Below, in pieces: positions 15,337 through 23,813 of a stretch of 64,000 nucleotides of DNA. Below the pieces are notes generated by a model. The model saw nothing but the letters and a program-made list of their open reading frames with translations, searched no databases and was not told the origin of the DNA. The DNA comes from Flavobacterium terrisoli (GTDB lineage Bacteria; Bacteroidota; Bacteroidia; Flavobacteriales; Flavobacteriaceae). Both the position numbers and the translations under genes were made by a program. The number at the start of each line of letters is the position of its first letter. The first letter of the stretch is position 1. The stretch lies in contig NZ_JARGNA010000003.1 of NCBI RefSeq assembly GCF_030167905.1, forward strand, positions 310,001-374,000. The letters run 5' to 3'.

Positions 15337-17205
15337 ATGAAAAAACTAATTTTAAGTGCCATTGTAGCTTTATCTGCATTCAATTTTAATGCTGTCGCTC
15401 AAAAGAAATCTACCGCTTCTGCCCAACAGGTGAAAGTAGCCATAGATTTAAACCAAGTGGTAGACGATAAAGTGATGGTAACGATTACCCCGCCAACTTT
15501 TACATCAACTGATGTTGTTTTCCATATACCGAAAACTGTTCCGGGAACTTATTCAGCAGACAATTACGGAAAATTAATCGTTGATCTGAAAGCTTTAGAC
15601 AAAAGCGGAAAAGAATTAACGGTAACCAAAACCGATGAGAATTCATGGAAAATCAGCAATGCTAAAACGCTTTCAAAAGTTACTTATTGGGTAAATGATA
15701 CCTATGACACTGAAACCGGAAGAGGTTTCGGGAAAGATGAGATTTTTTCACCGGCCGGGACCAATATCGATCCAGGAAAAAACTTTATGTTGAATAACCA
15801 CGGATTCATTGGCTATTTTGATGACAAATTAGAGATTCCTTATAATGTTACGATAACACATCCGGCAACACTTTTTGGTTCAACTTCTTTGGTTGACGTT
15901 AATAAAAGTGATACCGTTGACAATTTTATTGCCTCAAGATATTTTGAATTGACAGACAACCCAATCATGTATGCCAAACCTGATTATGTGACTTTCAATG
16001 TTGATGGAATGGAGATTTTGTTTAGCGTATATTCTGCTAATGGAACACATACCGCGAAATCACTTTTAGCTGATTTGGAGAAAACCATGCGTGCTCAGAA
16101 AGCCTTTTTGGGACCAATCAATAACAACAAAAAATATACGGTTCTTTTGTATTTGTCTGACATGCAGAAAGCTGACGCAAAAGGATTTGGTGCTTTAGAG
16201 CATCACACCTGTACCACAGTGGTTTTCCCTGAAATGATGCCGGCAGCGGCTTTGGGCGAACAAATCAAAGACGTGGTTTCTCACGAATTTTTCCACATTG
16301 TAACACCATTGAGCATTCACTCAAAAGAGATTCAGTTTTTTGATTATAACAATCCTAAAATGTCAAAGCATTTATGGATGTATGAAGGTGTAACTGAATA
16401 TTTTGCCAACCTGTTCCAGGTGAATCAAGGCCTAATTGATGCTGATGAGTTTTACCAAAGAATGGTTGGGAAAATCACCAACGCTTCAAGTATGAACGAT
16501 ACGATGCCGTTTACTGAAATGAGCGCCAATGTTTTGGTTCAGCCTTATAAAGATCAGTATTTGAATGTTTACGAAAAAGGCGCTTTAATCGGAATGTGCA
16601 TTGATATCATCATCCGTGAGAAAAGCAACGGGCAAACAGGTATTTTAGATTTGATGCAAAAATTATCAAAGGAATATGGTCCTAATAAACCATTTAATGA
16701 TGAGGAACTTTTTGCTAAGATCACTTCTTTGACTTATCCTGAAGTTGGTGAATTTTTGACAACTTACGTTGCCGGCCCAACACCGATTCCATATGACACT
16801 TATTTTGCTAAAGTAGGTGTAGGTAAATCAAAAGTGAGTATTCCTATGAATCCGTTTCTGAAAGATCAATCGACGCCTTACATTACCGTTGATGGAAAAA
16901 CAAAGGAAATCATTGTAATTCCAAGTTCTGACTTGAATGATTTTATGAAAGCGTTAAGTTTGAAAGGTGGTGATGTCATTCTTGCCATCAACAGTAAAGA
17001 CTACAATCTTGACAATATTTACGATATGATTATGGAAAGTCAAAACTGGAAAGTGGATGACGCCATAACAGTTAAAATAAGAAGAGACGGAAAAGAAGAA
17101 ATCATCAATGGAAAAGTAAAATTGTCTACAGAAGAAGTTGAAGGCTACGGAGTTACTGATCCTTCCAAAGAGCAATTGAACAACGCCTGGTTAAAAGGAA
17201 AATAA
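15337..17205 (+). CDS. M61 family metallopeptidase (glycyl aminopeptidase-like) with PDZ domain
   Basis: From ATG 15337 the protein is 622 residues. It starts with a signal peptide (KKLILSAIVALSAF..AVAQ). An N-terminal beta domain is followed by a thermolysin-like catalytic part with zinc motif H316-EFF-H320 and a third ligand in LWMYEGVTEYF. A PDZ-like region follows near residues 515-600 (ALSLKGGDVILAINSKDY). M61 enzymes are periplasmic aminopeptidases preferring small N-terminal residues. The frame is open to 15301, but that codon lies in the -7 box. A strong terminator follows. Confidence 0.88.
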   Translation: MKKLILSAIVALSAFNFNAVAQKKSTASAQQVKVAIDLNQVVDDKVMVTITPPTFTSTDVVFHIPKTVPGTYSADNYGKLIVDLKALDKSGKELTVTKTDENSWKISNAKTLSKVTYWVNDTYDTETGRGFGKDEIFSPAGTNIDPGKNFMLNNHGFIGYFDDKLEIPYNVTITHPATLFGSTSLVDVNKSDTVDNFIASRYFELTDNPIMYAKPDYVTFNVDGMEILFSVYSANGTHTAKSLLADLEKTMRAQKAFLGPINNNKKYTVLLYLSDMQKADAKGFGALEHHTCTTVVFPEMMPAAALGEQIKDVVSHEFFHIVTPLSIHSKEIQFFDYNNPKMSKHLWMYEGVTEYFANLFQVNQGLIDADEFYQRMVGKITNASSMNDTMPFTEMSANVLVQPYKDQYLNVYEKGALIGMCIDIIIREKSNGQTGILDLMQKLSKEYGPNKPFNDEELFAKITSLTYPEVGEFLTTYVAGPTPIPYDTYFAKVGVGKSKVSIPMNPFLKDQSTPYITVDGKTKEIIVIPSSDLNDFMKALSLKGGDVILAINSKDYNLDNIYDMIMESQNWKVDDAITVKIRRDGKEEIINGKVKLSTEEVEGYGVTDPSKEQLNNAWLKGK

Positions 17206-17224
17206 AATAATTTTATTATAGATT

Positions 17225-17262
17225 AAAACCTCAATTTGGTCATCAAATTGAGGTTTTTTTTT
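17225..17262 (+). terminator. Rho-independent terminator after the M61 gene
   Basis: A perfect 14-bp stem, AAAACCTCAATTTG at 17225-17238 with its complement at 17244-17257, has a five-base loop and a nine-T run ending at 17262. Confidence 0.92.
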
Positions 17263-17277
17263 AGTATTATTGCCACT

Positions 17278-17330
17278 CGAGACCGATAGGTCGACCCGAA
17301 GCTTTAGCTGAACGGGCGAAGCAATTGAAC
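17278..17330 (+). repeat. Degenerate intergenic repeat (copy B)
   Basis: The stretch contains a small palindrome GACCGATAGGTC, then GACCCGAAGC and GAACGGGCGAAGCAATT. It shares GACCCGA and CGAAGC words with other intergenic repeats in the window at similar spacing. The similarity is weak. Confidence 0.3.
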
Positions 17331-17349
17331 GTAGTTAAAATTTTAAAAC

Positions 17350-18063
17350 ATGCAAAAATCATTTTTGGCCTTATTATCAGTGTTGGTTTTAGTATCCTGT
17401 TCGGAGAAGAAATCAAACAAAGATTTTGTGCTCAACGGAAATATCAAAGGATTAAAAAGCGGAACATTATATATTCAAAGAATAAAAGACACACTTTTGG
17501 TGCCAATTGATACGATTAAAATTGATGGAGATGCTCATTTCGTCAGCGAATTTGATTTGAAATCGCCCGAAATGTTATACTTGTTTTTAGATCGTGGTGT
17601 GACCAATTCAATTGATAATAACATTCCGTTTTTTGCTGAAAAAGGCGTGATGAATTTGGAAACATCCTTGGATTTTTTTACTGCTGATGTAAAAATTACA
17701 GGTTCAAAAAATCAGGCATTGTATGAGGATTACAGGAAGGGAATGTCAAGATATGTAAACTACGACTTGGATTTGGTGGAGAAAAAATTTAAGGCCTTCA
17801 AAGCAGGAAATCTTGACGAAGTCAATAAAATAAATGAAGAGCAACAGAACATTGTAAAAAGAAAATACCTTTATACTACAAATTTTGCGGTGAATAATTC
17901 AGACTATGAAGTAGCGCCTTTTGTTGCCTTGAATGATATTTATGATATCAACCTGAAATACCTGGATACGATTCAAAAATCTATGTCGCCAAAAGTAGCC
18001 CAATCTCTTTATGGCAAAAAACTTAACGAATTAGTGGCTGAAAGAAAAAAGATTGAAAAATAA
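17350..18063 (+). CDS. DUF4369-type lipoprotein
   Basis: The 237-residue protein has a lipoprotein signal with lipobox LVSC, so it is probably anchored in a membrane on the periplasmic side. The mature N-terminus reads FVLNGNIKGLKSGTLYIQ, the DUF4369 beta domain usually fused to thioredoxin-like TlpA/ResA domains in Bacteroidota. Here no CxxC thioredoxin domain follows; the rest is helical and Lys/Asn rich. It may be a stand-alone or shortened relative. It converges on the T9SS gene with seven bases between the stops. Confidence 0.72.
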   Translation: MQKSFLALLSVLVLVSCSEKKSNKDFVLNGNIKGLKSGTLYIQRIKDTLLVPIDTIKIDGDAHFVSEFDLKSPEMLYLFLDRGVTNSIDNNIPFFAEKGVMNLETSLDFFTADVKITGSKNQALYEDYRKGMSRYVNYDLDLVEKKFKAFKAGNLDEVNKINEEQQNIVKRKYLYTTNFAVNNSDYEVAPFVALNDIYDINLKYLDTIQKSMSPKVAQSLYGKKLNELVAERKKIEK

Positions 18064-18070
18064 GATTTGA

Positions 18071-21000
18071 TTATCTTAACATGGCAAAATGTCCTTTGTG
18101 GATTCTGCCGTCATTTCGAATAACATAGAACCAATAATCATCGGAAGGCAATTGTCTTCCGTTGTAGTTTCCGTCCCAAGCCTGATTGTTTTCCATAACC
18201 GTCAGTAATTTTCCATAGCGGTCAAAGATTAACACTTCAAAATTAGGCTCGAATTGGGAGAATTTAATGCTCCATCCATCATTGTTGCCATCGCCGTTGG
18301 GTGTGAAGAATTTAGGATAGTTTAATAAAAATACTCGTTCGGTATCTATTCCACATTCTTTTTTATCTCTAACGGTTACCAGATAAGCTCCATTTGGTAA
18401 ACCATTGAATACATTACTGCTTTGAAAATTAATACCATCAATTGAATATTCATAATCTCCCAAACCGGTAACATTAACTGTAATGCTGTTTTCGGTATCT
18501 GTCCAATCAACAGTGTCGATGGAAGTTATGGTTGGGGCATTTGATAAAACTACTGTAAAATATTCTGTGGTAAGGCAAGAACCGGTACCATGATTTAGCC
18601 CGACAGTTAGGGAATAATCCCCAGGAGTGGATACTACGATTGATGATGAGCTAATTCCAGTTGACCAAGCATATAAATCAAAACCGAGCGGTGCCGAAAT
18701 GGTTACACTATTATTTTCGCATAACGATATCTCATCCGGCAAAGTAATAACTGGTACGCTAACCAAATTTAATTCAAATTCTATAATTTGATGACATCCG
18801 TTAATATTGTCAATCCTAACATAAATAATGCTTTGACCTAAAGGAACTAAATAGTTGGTTGCTAATTGCTCAGTGTTGATTAGGTTTTCAGCACCATTAA
18901 ATGAAGAATAATATGAAAAACTATTCCCTGCTAAACTAGTGATTTGAGCATTATATAATGATAAATCAAGAATTTGGCTGCCATCATTTCCAATATCACA
19001 AAAGGTAACATTATAATCTATGGCATTCAAAGAGAAAATTAAACCAACAGTAATAGACAATCTGTTTATGCTTTCACAGCCATTGACGGTTTGAGTAGCA
19101 AAATAAGTTGCTCCATCTGCTAACAAAGTATTAGATGGTAAAACAATTGTACTACTATTAGAACTGTACCAATTTATGGTGGTTCCTGTTAAGACAATAT
19201 CATCTAAAGTTGGGTTTTGTGAAGCGCATAATGTTTGTGGACTATTTCCGGTTGGAGTTGGCGTGTTTTGAATGGTAATGGTAACAGGAACCAAAGAACT
19301 CTCACAACTGTTCAACGTTTGGGAAGCATAATAAGTGACGCCATTTTGCAACAAAGTTGTTGAACCCAATAAATTTCCTGCCGTTGGGGTATCGTACCAT
19401 TTTATATTTTGACCGGTTATAGCTATGTCACTTAGGGTCGCATTTTGTTGGATGCAGAAGGTTTGGGGGGAAATAACATTTGGAATAATAGATGGAGTTA
19501 CAGTTACATTAATCGCTGTTCTGTTGCTTTCACAACTATTTACAGTTTGTGAAGCGTAATAATTAGTATTATCAAGTAAGACAGTTGTATTAGGTAAAAT
19601 ATTTGTGCCGGTTAAAGTATCATAGAATGTTAAGTTTTGTCCGGGAACAATTAAATTTGATAAAGTAGCATTTTCACTTTCACAAAATGTTTGATTTCCA
19701 GCAACTGGAGCTAACGGACTTTGATTGATAGTAACAGTTACTGCTAATCTTGGACTTTCAGGGCAGTTACCAACTTGCTTTGCTGCATAATAAGTTTGTC
19801 CGTTTATCAAAAGTGTATTGGTCGTTAGCGGCGTAGTTGAAGTCAATGAACTGTACCATCTGATTGAGCCAAAGTTTGGAGATAAACTGCTTATGGTAGC
19901 ATTTTGACCAGAGCAAAATGTTTGATTGCCATCACCAGTTGGCATTAAATTATCACAAGGGCCTAATTTTATGACAAAGCCATCATCATATAAAACACCG
20001 TTGTGAACTGCATCAAAATTTTGGATATTGGCAGAAGGATCCAAATCTGCATTACCGGCAAAATAACCACAGTAATACTGGTAATCATTTTTTATTTTAA
20101 TGCCAGAAAAACGAAGTTTGTAAGTGGCAAATAGAGTTCCGTTTGCACGACCTAATCTGAAAGCAGTTTCAAAGTTTCTGTTGGAATCGAATTTGACAAC
20201 ATAACTTTCCCCATGCTGGGATGAAATGCCGCCATCCAATAAAAAGGTATTGGGTGAAGGATCGACATCGATGATTCCCATAAATGATGTAGCAAAATAG
20301 TAATTGTTGTTCGCATCCGATTCGATAACACTGAAAAAGGAATTGGGTTCAGGGTATTCCTTGTGATCAATATATACACCATTCGAATTTAGCCACAAAA
20401 TAATACCTGTTTCTGTTGCATTTATGACATTGGATGATGGGTCAACATCTACCGGATTATTGGAAACGAAATGGCTAAATGTTATAACATAGTTTCCATT
20501 GTCTGAAATGTGAAATCCGGAAGGCATAATGTTTTCGAAATTTTTTTCCCAAATTTCATTGCCATTGGCATTATCCAACTTTATTAGTTTTTCCTCATAA
20601 TAAGAAGGGATCGAAGGATTAGTGGATGGGACAAAAATGTGGTAAAGCAGATTTGGATTGTTGTCAGGGCCTATTTTTACAGATTCAAATTCGGTGTGTT
20701 GCCAGTCATAAGTTTTAGTCCAAATGATATTTCCGTTTGAATTCATTTTAACCACATAATTTCCCAATCCAACTGCCGATAAATTGAAAGCAGGATTTTG
20801 TTGGCTCAAGGTGATGTTGCCTACAAAACGTCCGGTAAGAAAAATGTTGTTTGAACTATCTAGATCAAACGATGAAGGGTCGATAGACGATTGCTGATTA
20901 TTCAAATCCTTAATGCTTTTTACCATCAATTCATTTCCCGAAAGATCAAGCTTTACAATCACTATATTGGGGTTAGAGATAACCGTGTTTCCAGAATATT

Positions 21001-21376
21001 CCCGTAGCACCATCAAAGCATAAATATTATTGTCTGTGCCAATTTTCATATCTATGACATAATCACTAGTACTTCTGACCATATTAAAAACTTTACCCCA
21101 AACGTAGTTTCCATCGGGGTCTAATTTTACCATATAACAAATATTACCGCTAATGTTAATTGTATTGTTTTCAATTATTTCAGTAGCAAGTCCAGGATTA
21201 ATGTCAAAATAATAAGAAGTACTTTCTCCCAGCAAATAGCTGTTGCCATCATCATCAACATCCATGGCAATTATACGATCAGTCTCACCATTTCCGAGTT
21301 GTCTTGCCCATTGAAAATCCTGGCCAAAACTTATGATTGGAATTAAAAGGAAAAAGAAAAATATTTTTTTATTCAT
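18071..21376 (-). CDS. T9SS type-B sorting-domain surface protein with Ig-like repeats
   Basis: The 1101-residue protein has a signal peptide (MNKKIFFFFLLIPIISFGQ). The N-terminal 470 residues look like a propeller-type SBBP/'WD-like' region with repeating GNSYLLGES and NNIFLTGRF phrases. About residues 475-785 hold four Ig-like units starting GNQTFC or PQTFC. The last 90 residues are the gliding-motility-type C-terminal domain: FTPNGDGNNDGW, FDRYGKLL, AWDGNYNGRQLPSDDYWF. That tail directs type IX export. An upstream ATG at 21424 is possible, but a minus-strand TATTTTTG at 21396-21403 lies between, so 21376 is preferred. The ligand is unknown. Confidence 0.88.
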   Translation of the reverse strand: MNKKIFFFFLLIPIISFGQDFQWARQLGNGETDRIIAMDVDDDGNSYLLGESTSYYFDINPGLATEIIENNTINISGNICYMVKLDPDGNYVWGKVFNMVRSTSDYVIDMKIGTDNNIYALMVLREYSGNTVISNPNIVIVKLDLSGNELMVKSIKDLNNQQSSIDPSSFDLDSSNNIFLTGRFVGNITLSQQNPAFNLSAVGLGNYVVKMNSNGNIIWTKTYDWQHTEFESVKIGPDNNPNLLYHIFVPSTNPSIPSYYEEKLIKLDNANGNEIWEKNFENIMPSGFHISDNGNYVITFSHFVSNNPVDVDPSSNVINATETGIILWLNSNGVYIDHKEYPEPNSFFSVIESDANNNYYFATSFMGIIDVDPSPNTFLLDGGISSQHGESYVVKFDSNRNFETAFRLGRANGTLFATYKLRFSGIKIKNDYQYYCGYFAGNADLDPSANIQNFDAVHNGVLYDDGFVIKLGPCDNLMPTGDGNQTFCSGQNATISSLSPNFGSIRWYSSLTSTTPLTTNTLLINGQTYYAAKQVGNCPESPRLAVTVTINQSPLAPVAGNQTFCESENATLSNLIVPGQNLTFYDTLTGTNILPNTTVLLDNTNYYASQTVNSCESNRTAINVTVTPSIIPNVISPQTFCIQQNATLSDIAITGQNIKWYDTPTAGNLLGSTTLLQNGVTYYASQTLNSCESSLVPVTITIQNTPTPTGNSPQTLCASQNPTLDDIVLTGTTINWYSSNSSTIVLPSNTLLADGATYFATQTVNGCESINRLSITVGLIFSLNAIDYNVTFCDIGNDGSQILDLSLYNAQITSLAGNSFSYYSSFNGAENLINTEQLATNYLVPLGQSIIYVRIDNINGCHQIIEFELNLVSVPVITLPDEISLCENNSVTISAPLGFDLYAWSTGISSSSIVVSTPGDYSLTVGLNHGTGSCLTTEYFTVVLSNAPTITSIDTVDWTDTENSITVNVTGLGDYEYSIDGINFQSSNVFNGLPNGAYLVTVRDKKECGIDTERVFLLNYPKFFTPNGDGNNDGWSIKFSQFEPNFEVLIFDRYGKLLTVMENNQAWDGNYNGRQLPSDDYWFYVIRNDGRIHKGHFAMLR

Positions 21377-21470
21377 AAAGAATCTTATAAAGCGCCAAAA
21401 ATAAAAATAATATTCGGAAAACATAAGAATTAATTTACCTATTTATAAATATTAATTGAACTTGAAAAGT

Positions 21471-21503
21471 TTGTCAAAACAATTAAAATATAAAGTAATT
21501 TTG
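21471..21503 (+). promoter_or_regulatory. Promoter of the B12-type radical SAM gene
   Basis: TTG at 21471-21473 and TAATTTTG at 21496-21503 have a 22-base spacer, within the broader 17-23 range described for flavobacteria. The ATG is 18 bases downstream of the -7 box. Confidence 0.55.
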
Positions 21504-21520
21504 CCCTTCTGAATCACTCT

Positions 21521-23701
21521 ATGAAAGACATCCTGCTCATAACGCCACCGTTTACCCAACTCAATACACCTTATCCGGCAACGGCTTATCTCAAAGGTTT
21601 TTTGAATACCAAAAACATTTCGGGTTTTCAAATGGATTTGGGTATCGAAGTGATTCTGGAAATGTTTTCCAAAGAAGGTCTTTTGAACTTATTTGGAACC
21701 AACCCAAAACCTGAAACTTCCAACTCGGAACGAATCCTTTGCCTGCAACAAGATTACATCAATACAATAGATGCCGTAATCTCTTTTCTGCAAGGCAAAA
21801 ACCAAACTTTAGCCCGTCAAATCTGTAGTGGCAATTTTCTTCCGGAAGCATCGCGTTTCGATCAGTTGGATGATATGGAATGGGCATTCGGGTCAATGGG
21901 AATGCAGGACAAAGCCAAACATTTGGCCACATTATATCTTGAGGATTTATCCGATTTCATAGTAGAATGTGTCGATGAAAACTTTGGTTTTAGCCGCTAT
22001 GCGGAACGTTTGGGAAGAAGCGCCAATTCGTTTGATGAAATGTATGTGCATCTGCAAAATGACCTGACCTATATTGACAAAATCACACTCAAAATCCTGA
22101 AGCAAAGACTCATTGAAGCCCAACCCAAATTGGTTTGCATTTCGGTACCGTTTCCGGGTAATTTATACAGCGCTTTTCGGTGTGCACAATTCATCAAAAA
22201 ATATTTTCCTGCAATAAAAGTCTCCATGGGCGGAGGATTTCCTAATACGGAACTCCGTGATTTAAAAGACCAAAGGGTTTTTGAATTTTTTGATTTTATC
22301 ACTTTGGATGACGGAGAATTGCCAGTTGAGCTACTTCATAATTATGTCACCCTGAGCGCAGTCGAAGGGATTTTTAAAAGAACATTTCTCCTAGAAAACA
22401 ATGAGGTCGTTTATAAAAACAATTCAACTCAATCCGATTACAAACAAAGTGAAGTTGGCACGCCCGATTATTCCGATTTGTTTTTGGACAAATACATTTC
22501 GGTGATTGAAATCGCCAATCCGATGCACAGTTTGTGGAGCGACGGCCGATGGAACAAACTCACGATGGCGCATGGTTGTTATTGGGGTAAATGTACTTTT
22601 TGTGATATTTCTTTGGATTATATCAAATTATATGAACCGATTTCGGCCAAAATTCTCGTGGACAGAATGGAGGAAATGATGGCTCAGACTGGCGAAAACG
22701 GATTCCATTTTGTGGATGAAGCGGCACCGCCGGCTTTGATGCGCGAAGTAGCTCTTGAAATTCTTCGTAGAAAAATTGCAGTGACTTGGTGGACCAATAT
22801 TCGTTTTGAAAAAAGCTTCTCGCGTGATTTGTGTTTTCTGCTGAAAGCTTCCGGCTGTATTGCGGTTTCCGGCGGTTTGGAAGTTGCGTCTGACCGATTA
22901 TTGGAACTGATTAAAAAAGGCGTAACGGTTGAGCAAGTCGCACAAGTAACCCGTAATTTTACCGAGAACGGCATCATGGTTCACGCTTATCTGATGTATG
23001 GTTATCCGACACAAACAGTTCAGGAAACTGTGGATAGTCTGGAAATGGTGCGTCAATTATTTGAAGCCGGTGTTTTGCAATCGGGTTTTTGGCACCAATT
23101 TGCGATGACAGCGCATAGTCCGGTTGGGATGTTTCCCGAGGAATTTGGTGTCATTCCGGAGCAGAACAATATTACCTTTGCCAACAACGACATTCAGTTC
23201 AAAGACAAAACCGGAATCAATCACGATAAATTTAGCTTTGGACTAAAGAAATCGCTGTTCAATTATATGCATGGTATTTGCTTTGACTATGAGTTGCAGG
23301 ATTGGTTCGATTTTAAAATTCCGAGAACTACCATAGCTTCAGATTTTATTCTTGAATGTCTGGAGAAGGAAGACCATTTGGAGGTTAAACCAACAGCCAA
23401 AGTCTTTTGGTTGGGCGGAAAACCACAGACAGAAGCTTTTGCCAAATCCAAAAAAGGGCATGCCTGGGAAATGATGAAATTGGTCTTTTTCGACAAGAAA
23501 GATACTTTTGAGATTAGTTTGGAAAAAGACAAAGCCGAATGGTTCTTAAAGGCAATTGACTTACTTCAAATCAGCAATCAAAAGACGCTGACTTTTGCCC
23601 AACTCAAAGCTGATTTCGAAATGCAATTTGAGGATTTCGAATTGTTTTGGTTTTCAAAACCCTTGAAAACCCTTAAGGAATTTGGGTTATTACTGCTATA
23701 A
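21521..23701 (+). CDS. B12-binding-domain radical SAM protein
   Basis: The 726-residue protein starts with a cobalamin-binding-like domain (ILLITPPFTQLNTPYPATAYLKG; KVSMGGGFPNTELR) followed by a radical SAM domain. The cluster cysteines are C353, C358 and C361 in HGCYWGKCTFCD, spaced C-x4-C-x2-C rather than the common C-x3-C-x2-C. Later signatures are FVDEAAPPALMRE, GGLEVASDRLL and MYGYPTQTVQETVDSL. Related enzymes methylate or rearrange lipids, tetrapyrroles or natural products; the substrate here is unknown. It stands alone between divergent and downstream genes. Confidence 0.85.
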   Translation: MKDILLITPPFTQLNTPYPATAYLKGFLNTKNISGFQMDLGIEVILEMFSKEGLLNLFGTNPKPETSNSERILCLQQDYINTIDAVISFLQGKNQTLARQICSGNFLPEASRFDQLDDMEWAFGSMGMQDKAKHLATLYLEDLSDFIVECVDENFGFSRYAERLGRSANSFDEMYVHLQNDLTYIDKITLKILKQRLIEAQPKLVCISVPFPGNLYSAFRCAQFIKKYFPAIKVSMGGGFPNTELRDLKDQRVFEFFDFITLDDGELPVELLHNYVTLSAVEGIFKRTFLLENNEVVYKNNSTQSDYKQSEVGTPDYSDLFLDKYISVIEIANPMHSLWSDGRWNKLTMAHGCYWGKCTFCDISLDYIKLYEPISAKILVDRMEEMMAQTGENGFHFVDEAAPPALMREVALEILRRKIAVTWWTNIRFEKSFSRDLCFLLKASGCIAVSGGLEVASDRLLELIKKGVTVEQVAQVTRNFTENGIMVHAYLMYGYPTQTVQETVDSLEMVRQLFEAGVLQSGFWHQFAMTAHSPVGMFPEEFGVIPEQNNITFANNDIQFKDKTGINHDKFSFGLKKSLFNYMHGICFDYELQDWFDFKIPRTTIASDFILECLEKEDHLEVKPTAKVFWLGGKPQTEAFAKSKKGHAWEMMKLVFFDKKDTFEISLEKDKAEWFLKAIDLLQISNQKTLTFAQLKADFEMQFEDFELFWFSKPLKTLKEFGLLLL

Positions 23702-23813
23702 GTTGACTTATAAATTCTTGATAACTTGTTCATTATTTTTATTTTGCAAGTCTGTATTAATCCTTTTTTAACATATTTTTAGATTCTAAATATATAAAGA
23801 GAATAGGCGCAAA

